Of a stretch of DNA of 64,000 bases, positions 51,412-60,865 are shown in pieces. A program made the translations under genes and the position numbers. Location: NCBI GenBank assembly GCA_016719225.1, contig JADKAN010000004.1, positions 124,001 through 188,000 of the forward strand. The letters run 5' to 3'. Source of the DNA: Flavobacteriales bacterium. GTDB lineage: Bacteria; Bacteroidota; Bacteroidia; Flavobacteriales_F; PHOS-HE28. The notes under the pieces were generated by a model. That model ran no database searches and was not told where the DNA came from. It worked only from the letters and a program-made list of their open reading frames with translations. The number at the start of each line of letters is the position of its first letter. Position 1 is the first letter of the stretch.

Positions 51412-51448
51412 GGATGATGACCGACGTGTTCGGGAGGGCCGCTAAAGT

Positions 51449-51475
51449 ACAAGCCCCGCGCAGGGCGGGGCTTGT
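51449..51475 (-). terminator. hairpin between L25/Ctc and pth
   Basis: The 11-base arm acaagccccgc pairs with gcggggcttgt around a five-base loop. On the minus strand only a weak T-rich tail (ACTTTAG) follows, so it may attenuate rather than fully end transcription from the L25 gene. Confidence 0.55.
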
Positions 51476-51524
51476 AAGGAAACGGCATCGCTCATGAGCG
51501 CCTTTCGGCAACCCAAGCGAATGC

Positions 51525-52154
51525 TTACTTCTTGGCGGGTTCCGCTTTTTTCTCGGCTGCGGCCGGAGCTGCTCCGGCTGCAGGTGCGGCTCCTTCAACA
51601 GGAGTCTCGACCTTCTTGGCCATTTTCACCGTGGCCACCACAGCACTGGGTTTTTCCAGGATGGTGATGCCTTTGAACTTCAGATCGCGCACAAGGACGC
51701 TTTGGTTCAGATCCAAGTCGTTGATGTCCACTTCGATCAGTTCGGGCAGGTCCGCCGCCATGCCTTTCACCCGCACCTTGCGCAAGGGCTGGGTGAGCTT
51801 ACCGCCTTTGCGTACACCAGCGCTCTGCCCTTTGAGGCGAACGGTCATGGCCACGCGGGCCTCGCGGCCTTCGATCGTTTCCAGGAAGTCGGCGTGGATA
51901 ACGGCATCGGTAACAGGCTGGAATTGCTTGTCGTGAAGCAGCGCCGTGCGCTTCTCACCATCGATATCGAGGTTCACACTGAAGGCGTCCGGGGAGTGGA
52001 CGATCTTGCTGAGTGCGCGCTCGTCCACGCTGAAATGGAGTACGTCCTTACCTCCGTAAAGTACGCAGGGGACTTGCTTATTGCGACGGATCTCGTTGGC
52101 GGCCGTGGTGCCGTTGATCTTGCGCTTGGTGCCGATGAGTTCGACGTTCTTCAT
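51525..52154 (-). CDS. rplY: 50S ribosomal protein L25/general stress protein Ctc
   Basis: The 209-residue protein matches the longer L25/Ctc form that binds 5S rRNA. The N-terminal L25 domain reads LIGTKRKINGTTAANEIRRN and VPCVLYGGKDVLHFSVDERA, and the C-terminal Ctc part has ARVAMTVRLKGQSAGVRKGG. The tail is Ala/Pro/Lys-rich (PVEGAAPAAGAAPAAAEKK). It follows prs by 13 bases, a common pairing. Confidence 0.94.
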   Translation of the reverse strand: MKNVELIGTKRKINGTTAANEIRRNKQVPCVLYGGKDVLHFSVDERALSKIVHSPDAFSVNLDIDGEKRTALLHDKQFQPVTDAVIHADFLETIEGREARVAMTVRLKGQSAGVRKGGKLTQPLRKVRVKGMAADLPELIEVDINDLDLNQSVLVRDLKFKGITILEKPSAVVATVKMAKKVETPVEGAAPAAGAAPAAAEKKAEPAKK

Positions 52155-52167
52155 GGTACTCGGGGTG

Positions 52168-53127
52168 TTATGCGATGATGAAATGGCTGCTGATGCTCTC
52201 GTGGTCGCGTACGCGCTGGATCACGTCCGCGAAGAGCCGTGCCACGGAAAGTTGCTTGATCTTGGGCGTCGCCAGGAGCTTTTCCGGGCTGACAGGAATG
52301 GTATCGGTAACGATAAGCTCCACGAGGTCGCTTTTCTGGATGCGGGCACAAGCGTCGCCACTGAGCACCGCATGAGTACACATGGCGCGCACACTTGTTG
52401 CGCCCTGCTCCATCATCATTGTGGCCGCTTTGGTGAGCGTTCCGCCGGTGTCGATCATGTCGTCCACCAGGATCACGTTCTTGCCTGACACGTCACCGAT
52501 CACCGTCATGCTGTCCACTTGGTTGGCAACCTTACGCTGCTTATAGCAGATCGCCATGTCCACGCCCAAATGCTTCGCGTAGGCGTTGGCCCGCTTCGTT
52601 CCGCCGGTGTCCGGAGCGGCCATCAGCAGGTCAGGAAGCTTCAAGCTCTGCACATGCGGCAGAAAGATGGTGCTGGCGAAGATGTGGTCCACCGGTACCT
52701 CGAAGAACCCTTGGATCTGGTCCGCGTGAAGGTCCATCGTCATGATGCGATCCACGCCCGCAGCGGTGAGCATATTGGCCACCAGCTTCGCCCCGATGCT
52801 GACCCGCGGCTTGTCCTTGCGATCCTGCCGTGCGAAACCGAAATAGGGCATTACCGCCACGATGCGCTTGGCACTGGCCCGTTTGGCGGCGTCCACCATC
52901 AACAACAGTTCGAAAAGGTTGTCGCTGGGAGGCATGGTGCTTTGCACGATGAATACCACCTCGCCGCGCACGGTTTCCTCGTAGCTGGGCTGGAACTCGC
53001 CGTCGCTGAAGCGGCTCACCGTGACCTCACCAAGCCTTTGGCCACTCACCTCCGCGATCTGCTGTGCGAGTGCCCGGGTGGCAGTGCCGCCGAAGATCTT
53101 CGAACTATCGTGGTGTTGGTGGGACAT
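52168..53127 (-). CDS. prs: ribose-phosphate pyrophosphokinase
   Basis: Prs makes phosphoribosyl pyrophosphate from ribose 5-phosphate and ATP, for nucleotide, His, Trp and NAD synthesis. The 319-residue enzyme has FGGTATRALAQQIAEVSGQR, FSDGEFQPSYEETVRGEVVF, RQDRKDKPRVSIGAKLVANM, MDLHADQIQGFF and the PRPP loop NVILVDDMIDTGGTLTKAAT. It heads a transcript with rplY and probably pth, with a TACATTTG box 33 bases upstream. Confidence 0.96.
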   Translation of the reverse strand: MSHQHHDSSKIFGGTATRALAQQIAEVSGQRLGEVTVSRFSDGEFQPSYEETVRGEVVFIVQSTMPPSDNLFELLLMVDAAKRASAKRIVAVMPYFGFARQDRKDKPRVSIGAKLVANMLTAAGVDRIMTMDLHADQIQGFFEVPVDHIFASTIFLPHVQSLKLPDLLMAAPDTGGTKRANAYAKHLGVDMAICYKQRKVANQVDSMTVIGDVSGKNVILVDDMIDTGGTLTKAATMMMEQGATSVRAMCTHAVLSGDACARIQKSDLVELIVTDTIPVSPEKLLATPKIKQLSVARLFADVIQRVRDHESISSHFIIA

Positions 53128-53468
53128 GCAGAACGGGCCAGGCCGGGGTAAAAGGGCCGCAAATGTAGTGATCTTCCACCAGTTATCAACGATCGTGGAC
53201 GGGAAGTTCCCACAAAGCCAAATACAGCGTAAGGTGCTAGGGCTTGCTGCTGGTTATCAGGCAGTCAGACATGAAATTGATAAGATCGCAATATTCAAGA
53301 ATGGCGTTGCCGGATCGACGACGCTCAAGGTGAATTATGTTGGATCGACCAAGGCAATTCTGACTAAGTCTATCATCCGGCCCTCCTTCAAACCCAACAC
53401 GTTCCTGCGCATAAGCTGCTACCGTTGGGGTCCGGGATCACCCCGATTTCTTACCACCTTCGCACCCA
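53128..53468. other. intergenic region between prs and rnr
   Basis: The 341-base divergent region contains the prs promoter box (53160-53167) and a moderately AT-rich segment (about 53255-53345) in which the motif ggatcgac occurs twice (53313 and 53343). Short frames crossing it show no recognisable protein, so it probably holds the rnr promoter. Confidence 0.5.
53160..53167 (-). promoter_or_regulatory. Bacteroidota -7 box TACATTTG for prs
   Basis: TACATTTG on the minus strand, 33 bases before the prs ATG, matches TAnnTTTG and is the same eight-base sequence as the tatA box. Confidence 0.5.
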
Positions 53469-55781
53469 ATGAGCAGAAATACATCGCCGAAGAATGCCAC
53501 TGGTCCCTCACAACCCGCCGTTCTGGCTTTGGTACGCAAGGGCGGTCGCACCGGCATCACAGCCCAGCAATTGCTCTTAAAATTAGGTCTGGACAAGCGC
53601 GACCGCGACGGTCTGCACGCCATGCTTGATGATCTGATCGATAAAGGGAAGGTGGAGGCCGCGGCGCGCGGACGCTATAAGGCGCTTGGTGAACACGTGG
53701 AGGCCGGCGCTAAGGCCGAAGGCGGTGTGGAAGCCACCATCGACATCATTATGAGCGGCGCTGGCTATGCACGCCTCGGACCCGGGAAAGACGACGTATA
53801 TGTGCCGGAGAACGCGGTGGGCACGGCCCTGCACGGCGATAAAGTGCTGTTGCGCATCAGCAGCGGCCGCGGCCGGGCGGAAGGCAAGGTGCTGCAGGTG
53901 CTTGAGCGCCGGCGCACGCGGTACGTGGGTAAGGTGGAAAAGCAGGGTGCCAACTTCACGCTGAAGGCGGACGACCAGAAGATGAACCGGCCATTCCTGA
54001 TCACTCCGGAAGGATTGAATGGCGCGAAACCCGGCGAAAAGGTCATCGCCGAAATGGCGGAATGGACGAACGCCCGCGAAATGCCGACGTGCATCGTGGT
54101 GCGCATCCTCGGTAAAGCCGGGGAGCATGAGGTGGAGATCCACGCCATCCTTGCGGAATTTGACCTTCCCGCTGAATTCCCCCCGGAAGTGGAAGAAGCC
54201 GCAGAGAACATTCCAGCCGGCATTTCCAACGAGGAGATCGCCAAGCGCCGCGACATGCGGGAGGTCATAACCCTCACCATCGACCCGGACGATGCCAAGG
54301 ACCTGGACGATGCGCTCAGCCTACGTAAACTGCCCAACGGTAATTGGGAGGTCGGCGTCCACATCGCCGACGTTAGCCATTATGTCCGGCCCGGTTCCCT
54401 CGTGGACACGGAGGCCGCTGCCCGCGCCACCAGCGTTTATCTGGTGGACCGCGTGGTGCCGATGCTGCCCGAGCGGCTCAGCAACAACCTGTGCTCGCTC
54501 AACCCGAACGAGGATAAGCTCAGCTTCAGCGCCATTTTCGAACTGGACGAGAAAGCCGATGTCCTGAACGAGTGGTTCGGCCGAACCATCATGCGCAGCG
54601 CACGCCGCTTCGCCTACGCGGAGGCACAGGCCTTGATCGACGGACAGGAAGGCGATTACAAGCACGAGGTGCTTACGCTGCACCGCCTCAGCCAAGTGCT
54701 CCGCAAGGACCGCTTGGCCCATGGCGCTTTGGAGGTGGGCGGCAACGAGGTGAAATTCAAGCTGGATGAAAAAGGCCGCCCCATCGAGGTGTATGAGAAG
54801 GTGATGGGCCCTGCTAACTGGCTGATCGAGGAATTCATGCTGCTGGCCAACAAGCGGGTAGCAGGCTGGGTGAGCCATCGCAAACCCAGCGCGCCACCTT
54901 TCGTTTACCGTATCCACGACCTGCCGGATCCGGAAAAAGTGCAGCAGTTGCGCGTGTTGGCCAAGAGCTTCGGCCACAACCTGAAGACCGACGGCCGCCC
55001 GGAGGAATTGCCCCAGGAGATCAATCGCCTAATGCGCGCCATCAAGGGCACGGAGGAAGAGAACATCCTGAAACAGGTCACCATCCGCTCCATGAGCAAG
55101 GCTATCTACAGCACAGAGAATATCGGGCACTACGGCCTCGCCTTCGAAGATTACACGCACTTCACCAGCCCTATCCGCCGATATCCGGACCTGATGGTAC
55201 ACCGCGCCATGGCCCACTATCTGGCCGACGGCAAGCCGCTCGACGCGAACAAGCTGGAATTGAGCTGCGCCCATAGTAGCGCCATGGAAAAGCGCGCCGC
55301 CGATGCCGAGCGCGCTAGCATCAAGTTCAAGCAGGCCGAATACATGAGCACCCGCGTGGGCCAGACCTTCGCCGGCATCGTGAGCGGTCTTACCAGCTGG
55401 GGCATGTACGTGGAGATCATCGCCAACAAATGCGAGGGCATGATCAACCTGCGCGACCTGCCCGGCGACCATTACAAATTCGACCAAGAGAGCTATACTG
55501 TTACCGGGCAGCGCACCGGCAGGCGCTTCCGCCTCGGCGACGAGTTGGAGGTGATGGTGCGTGGCGTGGACATGGAAAAGCGGGTGATCGACCTCACGAT
55601 AACGGACGGCGGCGCGATAGAAGCCCCCTCCGAGCGCAGCGATCGCGGGAAGTGGGACGAGACAAGGCCCTACCCAGCACAAGGAGGAAACGGCAAGCGC
55701 GACGGTTTCCGCAGCCCGAAGGGAACGGATGCGAAGAAGGGAAGAAAAGGCGGAAAACCGAAAGGGAAGAAGCGGAGGTAG
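53469..55781 (+). CDS. rnr: ribonuclease R
   Basis: RNase R is a processive 3'-5' exoribonuclease that degrades structured RNA. The 770-residue protein has a winged-helix N-terminus, cold-shock domains, the RNB domain with the metal-binding DPDDAKDLDDALSL at residues 272-285, RFAYAEAQALIDG, EFMLLANKRVAGWVSH and the HYGLAFEDYTHFTSPIRRYP signature, then an S1 domain (FAGIVSGLTSWGMYVEI) and a basic C-terminal tail. The strong bidirectional terminator follows. Confidence 0.95.
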   Translation: MSRNTSPKNATGPSQPAVLALVRKGGRTGITAQQLLLKLGLDKRDRDGLHAMLDDLIDKGKVEAAARGRYKALGEHVEAGAKAEGGVEATIDIIMSGAGYARLGPGKDDVYVPENAVGTALHGDKVLLRISSGRGRAEGKVLQVLERRRTRYVGKVEKQGANFTLKADDQKMNRPFLITPEGLNGAKPGEKVIAEMAEWTNAREMPTCIVVRILGKAGEHEVEIHAILAEFDLPAEFPPEVEEAAENIPAGISNEEIAKRRDMREVITLTIDPDDAKDLDDALSLRKLPNGNWEVGVHIADVSHYVRPGSLVDTEAAARATSVYLVDRVVPMLPERLSNNLCSLNPNEDKLSFSAIFELDEKADVLNEWFGRTIMRSARRFAYAEAQALIDGQEGDYKHEVLTLHRLSQVLRKDRLAHGALEVGGNEVKFKLDEKGRPIEVYEKVMGPANWLIEEFMLLANKRVAGWVSHRKPSAPPFVYRIHDLPDPEKVQQLRVLAKSFGHNLKTDGRPEELPQEINRLMRAIKGTEEENILKQVTIRSMSKAIYSTENIGHYGLAFEDYTHFTSPIRRYPDLMVHRAMAHYLADGKPLDANKLELSCAHSSAMEKRAADAERASIKFKQAEYMSTRVGQTFAGIVSGLTSWGMYVEIIANKCEGMINLRDLPGDHYKFDQESYTVTGQRTGRRFRLGDELEVMVRGVDMEKRVIDLTITDGGAIEAPSERSDRGKWDETRPYPAQGGNGKRDGFRSPKGTDAKKGRKGGKPKGKKRR

Positions 55782-55841
55782 ATCGGCTTTCGGTGATCGT
55801 GTTGTGCGATCACTTGTAGACAGCACGCTACTACTTGAAAT

Positions 55842-55874
55842 AAAAAAGGGATGCCCACGAAGGCATCCCTTTTC
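55842..55874. terminator. bidirectional terminator between rnr and the GEVED gene
   Basis: The 12-base arm aaaagggatgcc pairs with ggcatccctttt around cacgaa, with A/T runs on both sides, so it can stop transcription of rnr and of the convergent T9SS gene. Confidence 0.85.
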
Positions 55875-55890
55875 ATTATCGAGAACGAAC

Positions 55891-57432
55891 TTATTCTTTC
55901 ACGAAACGAACGCGCACAGCGTTCACTGTACGTTGATCGAAGATCAACGCGCTATAGCTGCCAGGCGCCAGATGGCCGATGTCCAAACGGTCCGTAGCAC
56001 GTTGCTGCAATACCAGGTGCCCAAGTACATCATAGACGTTCACCTGAGCGCCTTGCGCAGCGGTTATGAAGATCTCCGTGCTCGCTGGATTGGGGTAAAC
56101 GTTGACGTCAAGGGTGGAAACGTTGGAAACGCCCACCGACATGGTGACCTCAACGGCATAATCTTCCGCCTGGCCGAAGAAGTAGCTCGCGCAAGGAGCG
56201 ACCGGGAAGTCACTGTAGTCCTTTACCACGCGCATCCGCGATGCTGGCGCGGCATCCGTCGGCACGCTCACCATCACCGAGATGGTCGTACCACATGCGG
56301 TATTCACCAGCGAATCGATCGGCACGATCGTTTCGAACTGGCCATCGCCGTCCCAATCGAAGAAGGCGGAAACGTAATTTGTGTAATTCCCGGAGGTGTT
56401 ACCTGTAACGGAAAGCAAGTACTCATTCCCGGCAACCAATTCCGCAGTGATGTCCGTGAAATCCTCGTAGCCCGGTGCACCGGCACTCGGACTTTCGTTA
56501 TCGACATTGGCGAAAGTGACACTGCAGATCGGTTCCACGGCAAGCACAAAATCAATGGTGGTGCAATAGCATTCCGCACCGGGCGCCATGGCTACTGATA
56601 GGGGCTCGCTCGTGCCTGTGCCCATATCGGCACAGGTCACCTGAACGCGATACCAACTGGCTTCACTCTGGTCGGTGGTGAAGGAAGCACCCGTGCTGTT
56701 GCCGGGAGCATCTGCCCAAGTGGTGCCATCCGTGGAGATCTCCCATTGATAGGTGAGACCCAGGTCGAAGGATTGGATCTCGGCACCGAGCGTGAAGGAA
56801 GTTCCTGAACAGATCTGCTCAGGTCCTGTGGTGTTCCCGGGTTCGGGAAGTGCATCACAGACCTGACCAACCACAATGGTCAACGTGTAGTCCTCTACCT
56901 GGCCATAGCCAAGGCCTGCCAGCGTGCAGCCATCATTGGGGCTGGGCAGCGTTTCCCCATATTGCTTGATAATGCGCATCCGTGTATCCCCGGCCACCGC
57001 GTCGCTGGGCACTGTAATGTCCAATGTAACCGCATCAACAGCATCGCAGTTGGAGAAAGTCATAGTGCCCAAAAGGAATACCTCATTGGTACCGCTGAAG
57101 ATCCCGTCACCATCCCAATCAAAGTAGGCCCACAACGTGTTGATGTAAGGCCCGTCCGTATTCCCGGTAACGGAAAGCGCATATGTGCTTCCTGGGTTCA
57201 CCGTGCCGGTGATGGCCGTAAAGTCCTCGTAGCCCGCAGCGCTTGTCGACCCCACGCTGGAGTTGTTGATGTTGGAGAAGGTGACGTTGCAGATCGGCTC
57301 AGGGCTGGGGAATTCCACTGCGCAGTATTGCGCTTGGGAAGCACCGGCAAGAAAAACACCTGCCAACAAGAAGGCGCTCTTTCCCTTCAAGAAAGGTGAA
57401 TGATCGGATCTTCGCGTGTCTGTTATTCTCAT
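55891..57432 (-). CDS. secreted GEVED-domain protein with T9SS sorting domain
   Basis: The 513-residue protein has a signal peptide (KSAFLLAGVFLAGASQAQ) and two GEVED-type domains with YFDWDGDGIFSGTNEVFLLG, GQVEDYTLTIVV, FFDWDGDGQFETI and GQAEDYAVEVT; these Bacteroidota surface domains have unknown ligands. Between them lies an Ig-like region (TYQWEISTDGTTW). The C-terminal part (VNVYPNPASTEIFITAAQG onward) is a type A sorting domain. A TATCTTG box lies upstream on the minus strand (57468-57474). The rnr gene is convergent. Confidence 0.88.
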   Translation of the reverse strand: MRITDTRRSDHSPFLKGKSAFLLAGVFLAGASQAQYCAVEFPSPEPICNVTFSNINNSSVGSTSAAGYEDFTAITGTVNPGSTYALSVTGNTDGPYINTLWAYFDWDGDGIFSGTNEVFLLGTMTFSNCDAVDAVTLDITVPSDAVAGDTRMRIIKQYGETLPSPNDGCTLAGLGYGQVEDYTLTIVVGQVCDALPEPGNTTGPEQICSGTSFTLGAEIQSFDLGLTYQWEISTDGTTWADAPGNSTGASFTTDQSEASWYRVQVTCADMGTGTSEPLSVAMAPGAECYCTTIDFVLAVEPICSVTFANVDNESPSAGAPGYEDFTDITAELVAGNEYLLSVTGNTSGNYTNYVSAFFDWDGDGQFETIVPIDSLVNTACGTTISVMVSVPTDAAPASRMRVVKDYSDFPVAPCASYFFGQAEDYAVEVTMSVGVSNVSTLDVNVYPNPASTEIFITAAQGAQVNVYDVLGHLVLQQRATDRLDIGHLAPGSYSALIFDQRTVNAVRVRFVKE

Positions 57433-57751
57433 GATGGAAGGTTAGCGTGAATTTTTGGGTGAAACGGCAAGATAGCCCGCTACGTCCAAACTCTTGCGAA
57501 CGTCAGTAATGGTCTTGGTGAAGTGTTATTTCTCCAGATCATAGTTCACCGTTGAATGGGAATGAAGTCTTCCCGACCAAGGTTCATATGTGTTGAATTA
57601 CACGAGCCGAACGGTAAGTGGAACGTGCAATACCAGTAATAGAAGATCTGTTCAAGAGTGGAATACCTAATGGAACCCATAATTTAAAACCCGAACAGTT
57701 TCCCGGAACATGAGCCTATATTTGATCGATCATACATAAAAAATACTGGAA
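57433..57751. other. intergenic region between GEVED and FG-GAP genes
   Basis: The 319-base divergent region is AT-richer than its surroundings. It holds the promoter box TATATTTG at 57717-57724 for the plus-strand gene and a TATCTTG-like box at 57468-57474 for the minus-strand gene. No gene is seen. Confidence 0.55.
57717..57724 (+). promoter_or_regulatory. Bacteroidota -7 box TATATTTG
   Basis: TATATTTG matches TAnnTTTG exactly and lies 27 bases before the start codon at 57752. A gTTTcc at 57697-57702 stands at about the distance expected for -33. Confidence 0.55.
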
Positions 57752-58993
57752 ATGAGAACGATACTTCTCGCCCTTGGAGTTTCTTCAGTGGTTGCATTGA
57801 ACGCCCAGGTCACGTTCGAAAACGTCTCCACCGCCGCTGGCCTCACCTATCAGGGAAGGAGCTGGGGTTCTTCTTGGGGCGACATCAATGGGGATGGCTT
57901 TGTGGATCTTTTCATGTCCTGTCATCAACATCAATACGAGCCCTATTTCGACAATGACAGCATACAGATCTTCGTCAACACAGGAGATGGTCATTTCGAT
58001 GGGACTATTTACACGTTGGATGATGGTGGACAGTCGGATATCCATGGTGGAGTGTTCTTTGACCAGGACAATGATGGTGATAAGGACATGTTCATAGTAA
58101 CAGGAGGGATCAGGTACGAGATCTTCTTTAGAAATGACGGTGGAACTCATCTGGAGGACATAGCGGACCAGGTGAACCTGATCTTTGAGAATGCCCGAGG
58201 CAGGCAAACCACTTGCGTGGATGTGAACAATGACGGCTTGACCGACCTGCTCATCAATAACCAGCGTGTGGATAATCCCCCGGGGCAAGGGAGTGTATTG
58301 ATGTTGGCCGATCAGGCCTCCGGTTTTATCAAGGACACCACTTCGGGATTCAATGATCCACAAAGCAGGGTCAGCATCATTTCAGACCTGAATGGTGATG
58401 GACATACAGACATCTGTGTGGTGAACGGGACCTATTTGAAGATCTACAGCGTGACCCAGGATGGACAATTCACTGAAGAAGCACAACTGGATATCTCCAA
58501 CATCGGCGATGTCAGCATAGCGGATTTCAATGGCGATCTTCTTCCGGACATTTTCGTGGCCCGTGGCATCCAGCACGAAACGGACATACAACTCTTCAAC
58601 GATTCAGCGATCCATGCCTCCTGCAATGTTCGTGGGAATACACCACCGTGTACGGCGAGGTTTAGAACGGAAGGTCCCATAACGGTCAAAATGTCCCTCG
58701 AGGATTACCGTGCTTTCAACATTCATATCGGTAACGATTCGGTCATCACTGATGTCGAAGACAGGCAAACCTTTACGCTATACCCCAGCACCGCACAGGG
58801 CTTTCAAGATCCACTTTCCTTCCCTGGGGGTGTGAATTGTTCATTCGGATATCTCCCGGACAGTAGTTGGAAGGTCGAAGTAGCGAAGACCGGTCCAGGC
58901 GGCAATAGCGTCCTTATGGAGATCACTAGCAATTCCCCCATCACCAACTTCACATCCAATAGGTATGCCGCCGATGGATTCTACCGTGCGTGA
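57752..58993 (+). CDS. FG-GAP/VCBS repeat protein, N-terminal half of a frameshifted gene
   Basis: The 413-residue part starts MRTILLALGVSSVVALNAQ (signal peptide) and contains FG-GAP/VCBS repeats with calcium-binding-like DxNxDG loops (GDINGDGFVDLFMSC, DQDNDGDKDMFIVT, DVNNDGLTDLLINN). It ends at a TGA directly after RYAADGFYRA. The following frame, starting MPPMDSTVRDLLFLNQG at 58965, continues the same type of protein in the +1 frame, overlapping by 29 bases. A single-base insertion around 58986-58992 would join them into one 930-residue protein. Confidence 0.8.
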   Translation: MRTILLALGVSSVVALNAQVTFENVSTAAGLTYQGRSWGSSWGDINGDGFVDLFMSCHQHQYEPYFDNDSIQIFVNTGDGHFDGTIYTLDDGGQSDIHGGVFFDQDNDGDKDMFIVTGGIRYEIFFRNDGGTHLEDIADQVNLIFENARGRQTTCVDVNNDGLTDLLINNQRVDNPPGQGSVLMLADQASGFIKDTTSGFNDPQSRVSIISDLNGDGHTDICVVNGTYLKIYSVTQDGQFTEEAQLDISNIGDVSIADFNGDLLPDIFVARGIQHETDIQLFNDSAIHASCNVRGNTPPCTARFRTEGPITVKMSLEDYRAFNIHIGNDSVITDVEDRQTFTLYPSTAQGFQDPLSFPGGVNCSFGYLPDSSWKVEVAKTGPGGNSVLMEITSNSPITNFTSNRYAADGFYRA

Positions 58994-60548
58994 TCTCCTG
59001 TTTTTGAACCAAGGCAATTTTCAATTCGCCAGATCCACCAGCCCGGCCTTCTTGCTGGATGAGTATTCCACCAACGTAACCTCTGGTGATTTCGACAATG
59101 ATATGGACGTTGACATCTTCGTGGTATCGACCGGCCGTGCCAAGAACCGTAAAACCCACCTTTACGAGAATACTGGCAATGGCGATTTTATTGTCCATGA
59201 GAACGGCTGGGGAACCAAGGGAGATGTAGCTGGCATTGGGGACGCAGTCACCGCAACCGACTATAACAATGATGGGTTCCTGGACCTCTTCGTTACCAAT
59301 GGTTCAACCAACGTCTTTTTGGACAGCGCCGGCGTGGACCTTTATCGGAACATGGGAAATGGGAACAGTTGGATCAAGCTTTACCTGAAAGGGCTGCAAA
59401 GCAATGCCGATGGGTTCGGAGCCCGTGTCGTCGTAGAGGCGAACGGAGTACAACAGGTCCGCGACATGACGGGCGGAATACACTTGGTCTCTCAGGATGA
59501 TGGCCGCTTGCATTTTGGCCTGGGCGCGGCTGAAAAAGCGGATGTGATCACCGTGTACTGGCCAAGTGGCGTGGTGGATGTCCTGTATGATCAGGACGTG
59601 AATGAAATATTGACCATAGTGGAGGGCGAGCATCCTCCGATCGACTGTTCGGACGGGGAAGAGGCATTGCTCCTCACCTTGGACCTCGATAATTTCGGGT
59701 CACAGACCAAATGGAAGCTTTTGAACACGGATAATGTGGTGATCAAGACGGGTGGACCTTATGCCGATGGCGACACCATGGTCACAGAAACGATCTGTGT
59801 GCCCGCAGGCTGCTTCAAACTGAAGGTTTTCGACTCCAATGGGGACGGAATAAGCGGAGGAGGCTATGTCCTGACCAATGGTTCCGGTGATCGCATCATC
59901 GATGCGGACGGAACGTTCGGTGCCCTCAGCTTTGCAAAGACGCAATTCTGCTTGCCCATAGGAGCGCCACACCTGATCGCGGAAGATTGTGACCAGGTGC
60001 TCACGGATGGGGATGCGATCACATCGAGCACTGTAGCAGGGGCCACGCAGTATCGGTTCTTGTTCTTCGATCCTCACGGAACCTACAAACAAGGCGTCTC
60101 CCGGGCCAACGGTACGTTGGGACAGTATGCCGTCTCCCTGCTTCCGAAGAACATTGAACTGAACGTCCGCATCAATGCATTCGGACCGGGTTGGTCGACG
60201 GGATACGGACCAACATGCACCCTCACCATTGCCGGAGGCGAGAACCGCAGCGTTCAACAAAATGACCCGGCCTCCACGGTCAATGGTCAGCGGATCGAGA
60301 TCTGGCCGAACCCCATCGAGAATGGACAAGTGAACCTCTCGATCGTTGGGCTGGGGGATGAAGTGAACACCGTGGCGATCACTGTTATCGACGCGCTAGG
60401 TAAACGGGTCATGGCTCAAGTGCTTCCCGTGGTGAATGGTGGCATGATCGCAATGCTGGACCTTGGGAACTGCGCGGACGGGATATATGTCCTTCGAGCA
60501 TCCTCAGGCGATGAAGTATTTTCCCGGCGTATGGTGGTGCACAGGTAA
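58965..60548 (+). CDS. FG-GAP/ASPIC-UnbV T9SS protein, C-terminal half of a frameshifted gene
   Basis: The 527-residue part contains further FG-GAP repeats (SGDFDNDMDVDIFVVST, DYNNDGFLDLFVTNG), an ASPIC/UnbV domain (WIKLYLKGLQSNADGFGARV, LHFGLGAAEKADVITVYWPS), two beta-rich domains and a T9SS type A sorting domain (IEIWPNPIENGQVNLSIVG onward, ending FSRRMVVHR). The ASPIC/UnbV domain is usually found after the FG-GAP repeats in one polypeptide. It therefore belongs with the upstream ORF; its own ATG is unlikely to be a true start as no signal peptide exists here. Confidence 0.8.
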   Translation: MPPMDSTVRDLLFLNQGNFQFARSTSPAFLLDEYSTNVTSGDFDNDMDVDIFVVSTGRAKNRKTHLYENTGNGDFIVHENGWGTKGDVAGIGDAVTATDYNNDGFLDLFVTNGSTNVFLDSAGVDLYRNMGNGNSWIKLYLKGLQSNADGFGARVVVEANGVQQVRDMTGGIHLVSQDDGRLHFGLGAAEKADVITVYWPSGVVDVLYDQDVNEILTIVEGEHPPIDCSDGEEALLLTLDLDNFGSQTKWKLLNTDNVVIKTGGPYADGDTMVTETICVPAGCFKLKVFDSNGDGISGGGYVLTNGSGDRIIDADGTFGALSFAKTQFCLPIGAPHLIAEDCDQVLTDGDAITSSTVAGATQYRFLFFDPHGTYKQGVSRANGTLGQYAVSLLPKNIELNVRINAFGPGWSTGYGPTCTLTIAGGENRSVQQNDPASTVNGQRIEIWPNPIENGQVNLSIVGLGDEVNTVAITVIDALGKRVMAQVLPVVNGGMIAMLDLGNCADGIYVLRASSGDEVFSRRMVVHR

Positions 60549-60751
60549 ACAGCTCGGCGGGAATTCTCTGTGAGTTGAAGAACTATGATCTTCAGGCTGG
60601 CCGTTGCGTGAGAACGGCTCGACCAATGCTCAGCAAAATGGCGGCATCGGCGATCCCTGCGACAATGGTCGGTGTGGTCGTTGCCGGAATGCTGGTAACC
60701 GGCATGTGCATTAGGACCCGGACGAAGACCGTATCCCTTCGCACGATCGGC

Positions 60752-60769
60752 GTCCGATAAGGATCGGAC
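60752..60769. repeat. palindrome, first copy
   Basis: The arms gtccgat and atcggac (7 bases) surround aagg. The sequence to its right (cttcg) continues the match to the second copy at 60844-60865. Confidence 0.65.
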
Positions 60770-60843
60770 CTTCGTGATACTGCTTTCCCATTCACGCCAA
60801 CTTAAGAAGGGGAGAAGCGGCGGTAGGGGATATTCCCTCCATC

Positions 60844-60865
60844 AGGTCCGATATGTATCGGACCT
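60844..60865. repeat. palindrome, second copy
   Basis: The arms aggtccgat and atcggacct (9 bases) surround atgt. Together with the first copy this forms a pair about 92 bases apart with the shared core gtccgat-NNNN-atcggaccttcg. Confidence 0.65.

Noticed and set aside
58950..58995. Programmed ribosomal frameshift joining the FG-GAP halves
   Set aside because: No slippery heptamer, stop-pause context or downstream structure was seen; an indel is simpler.
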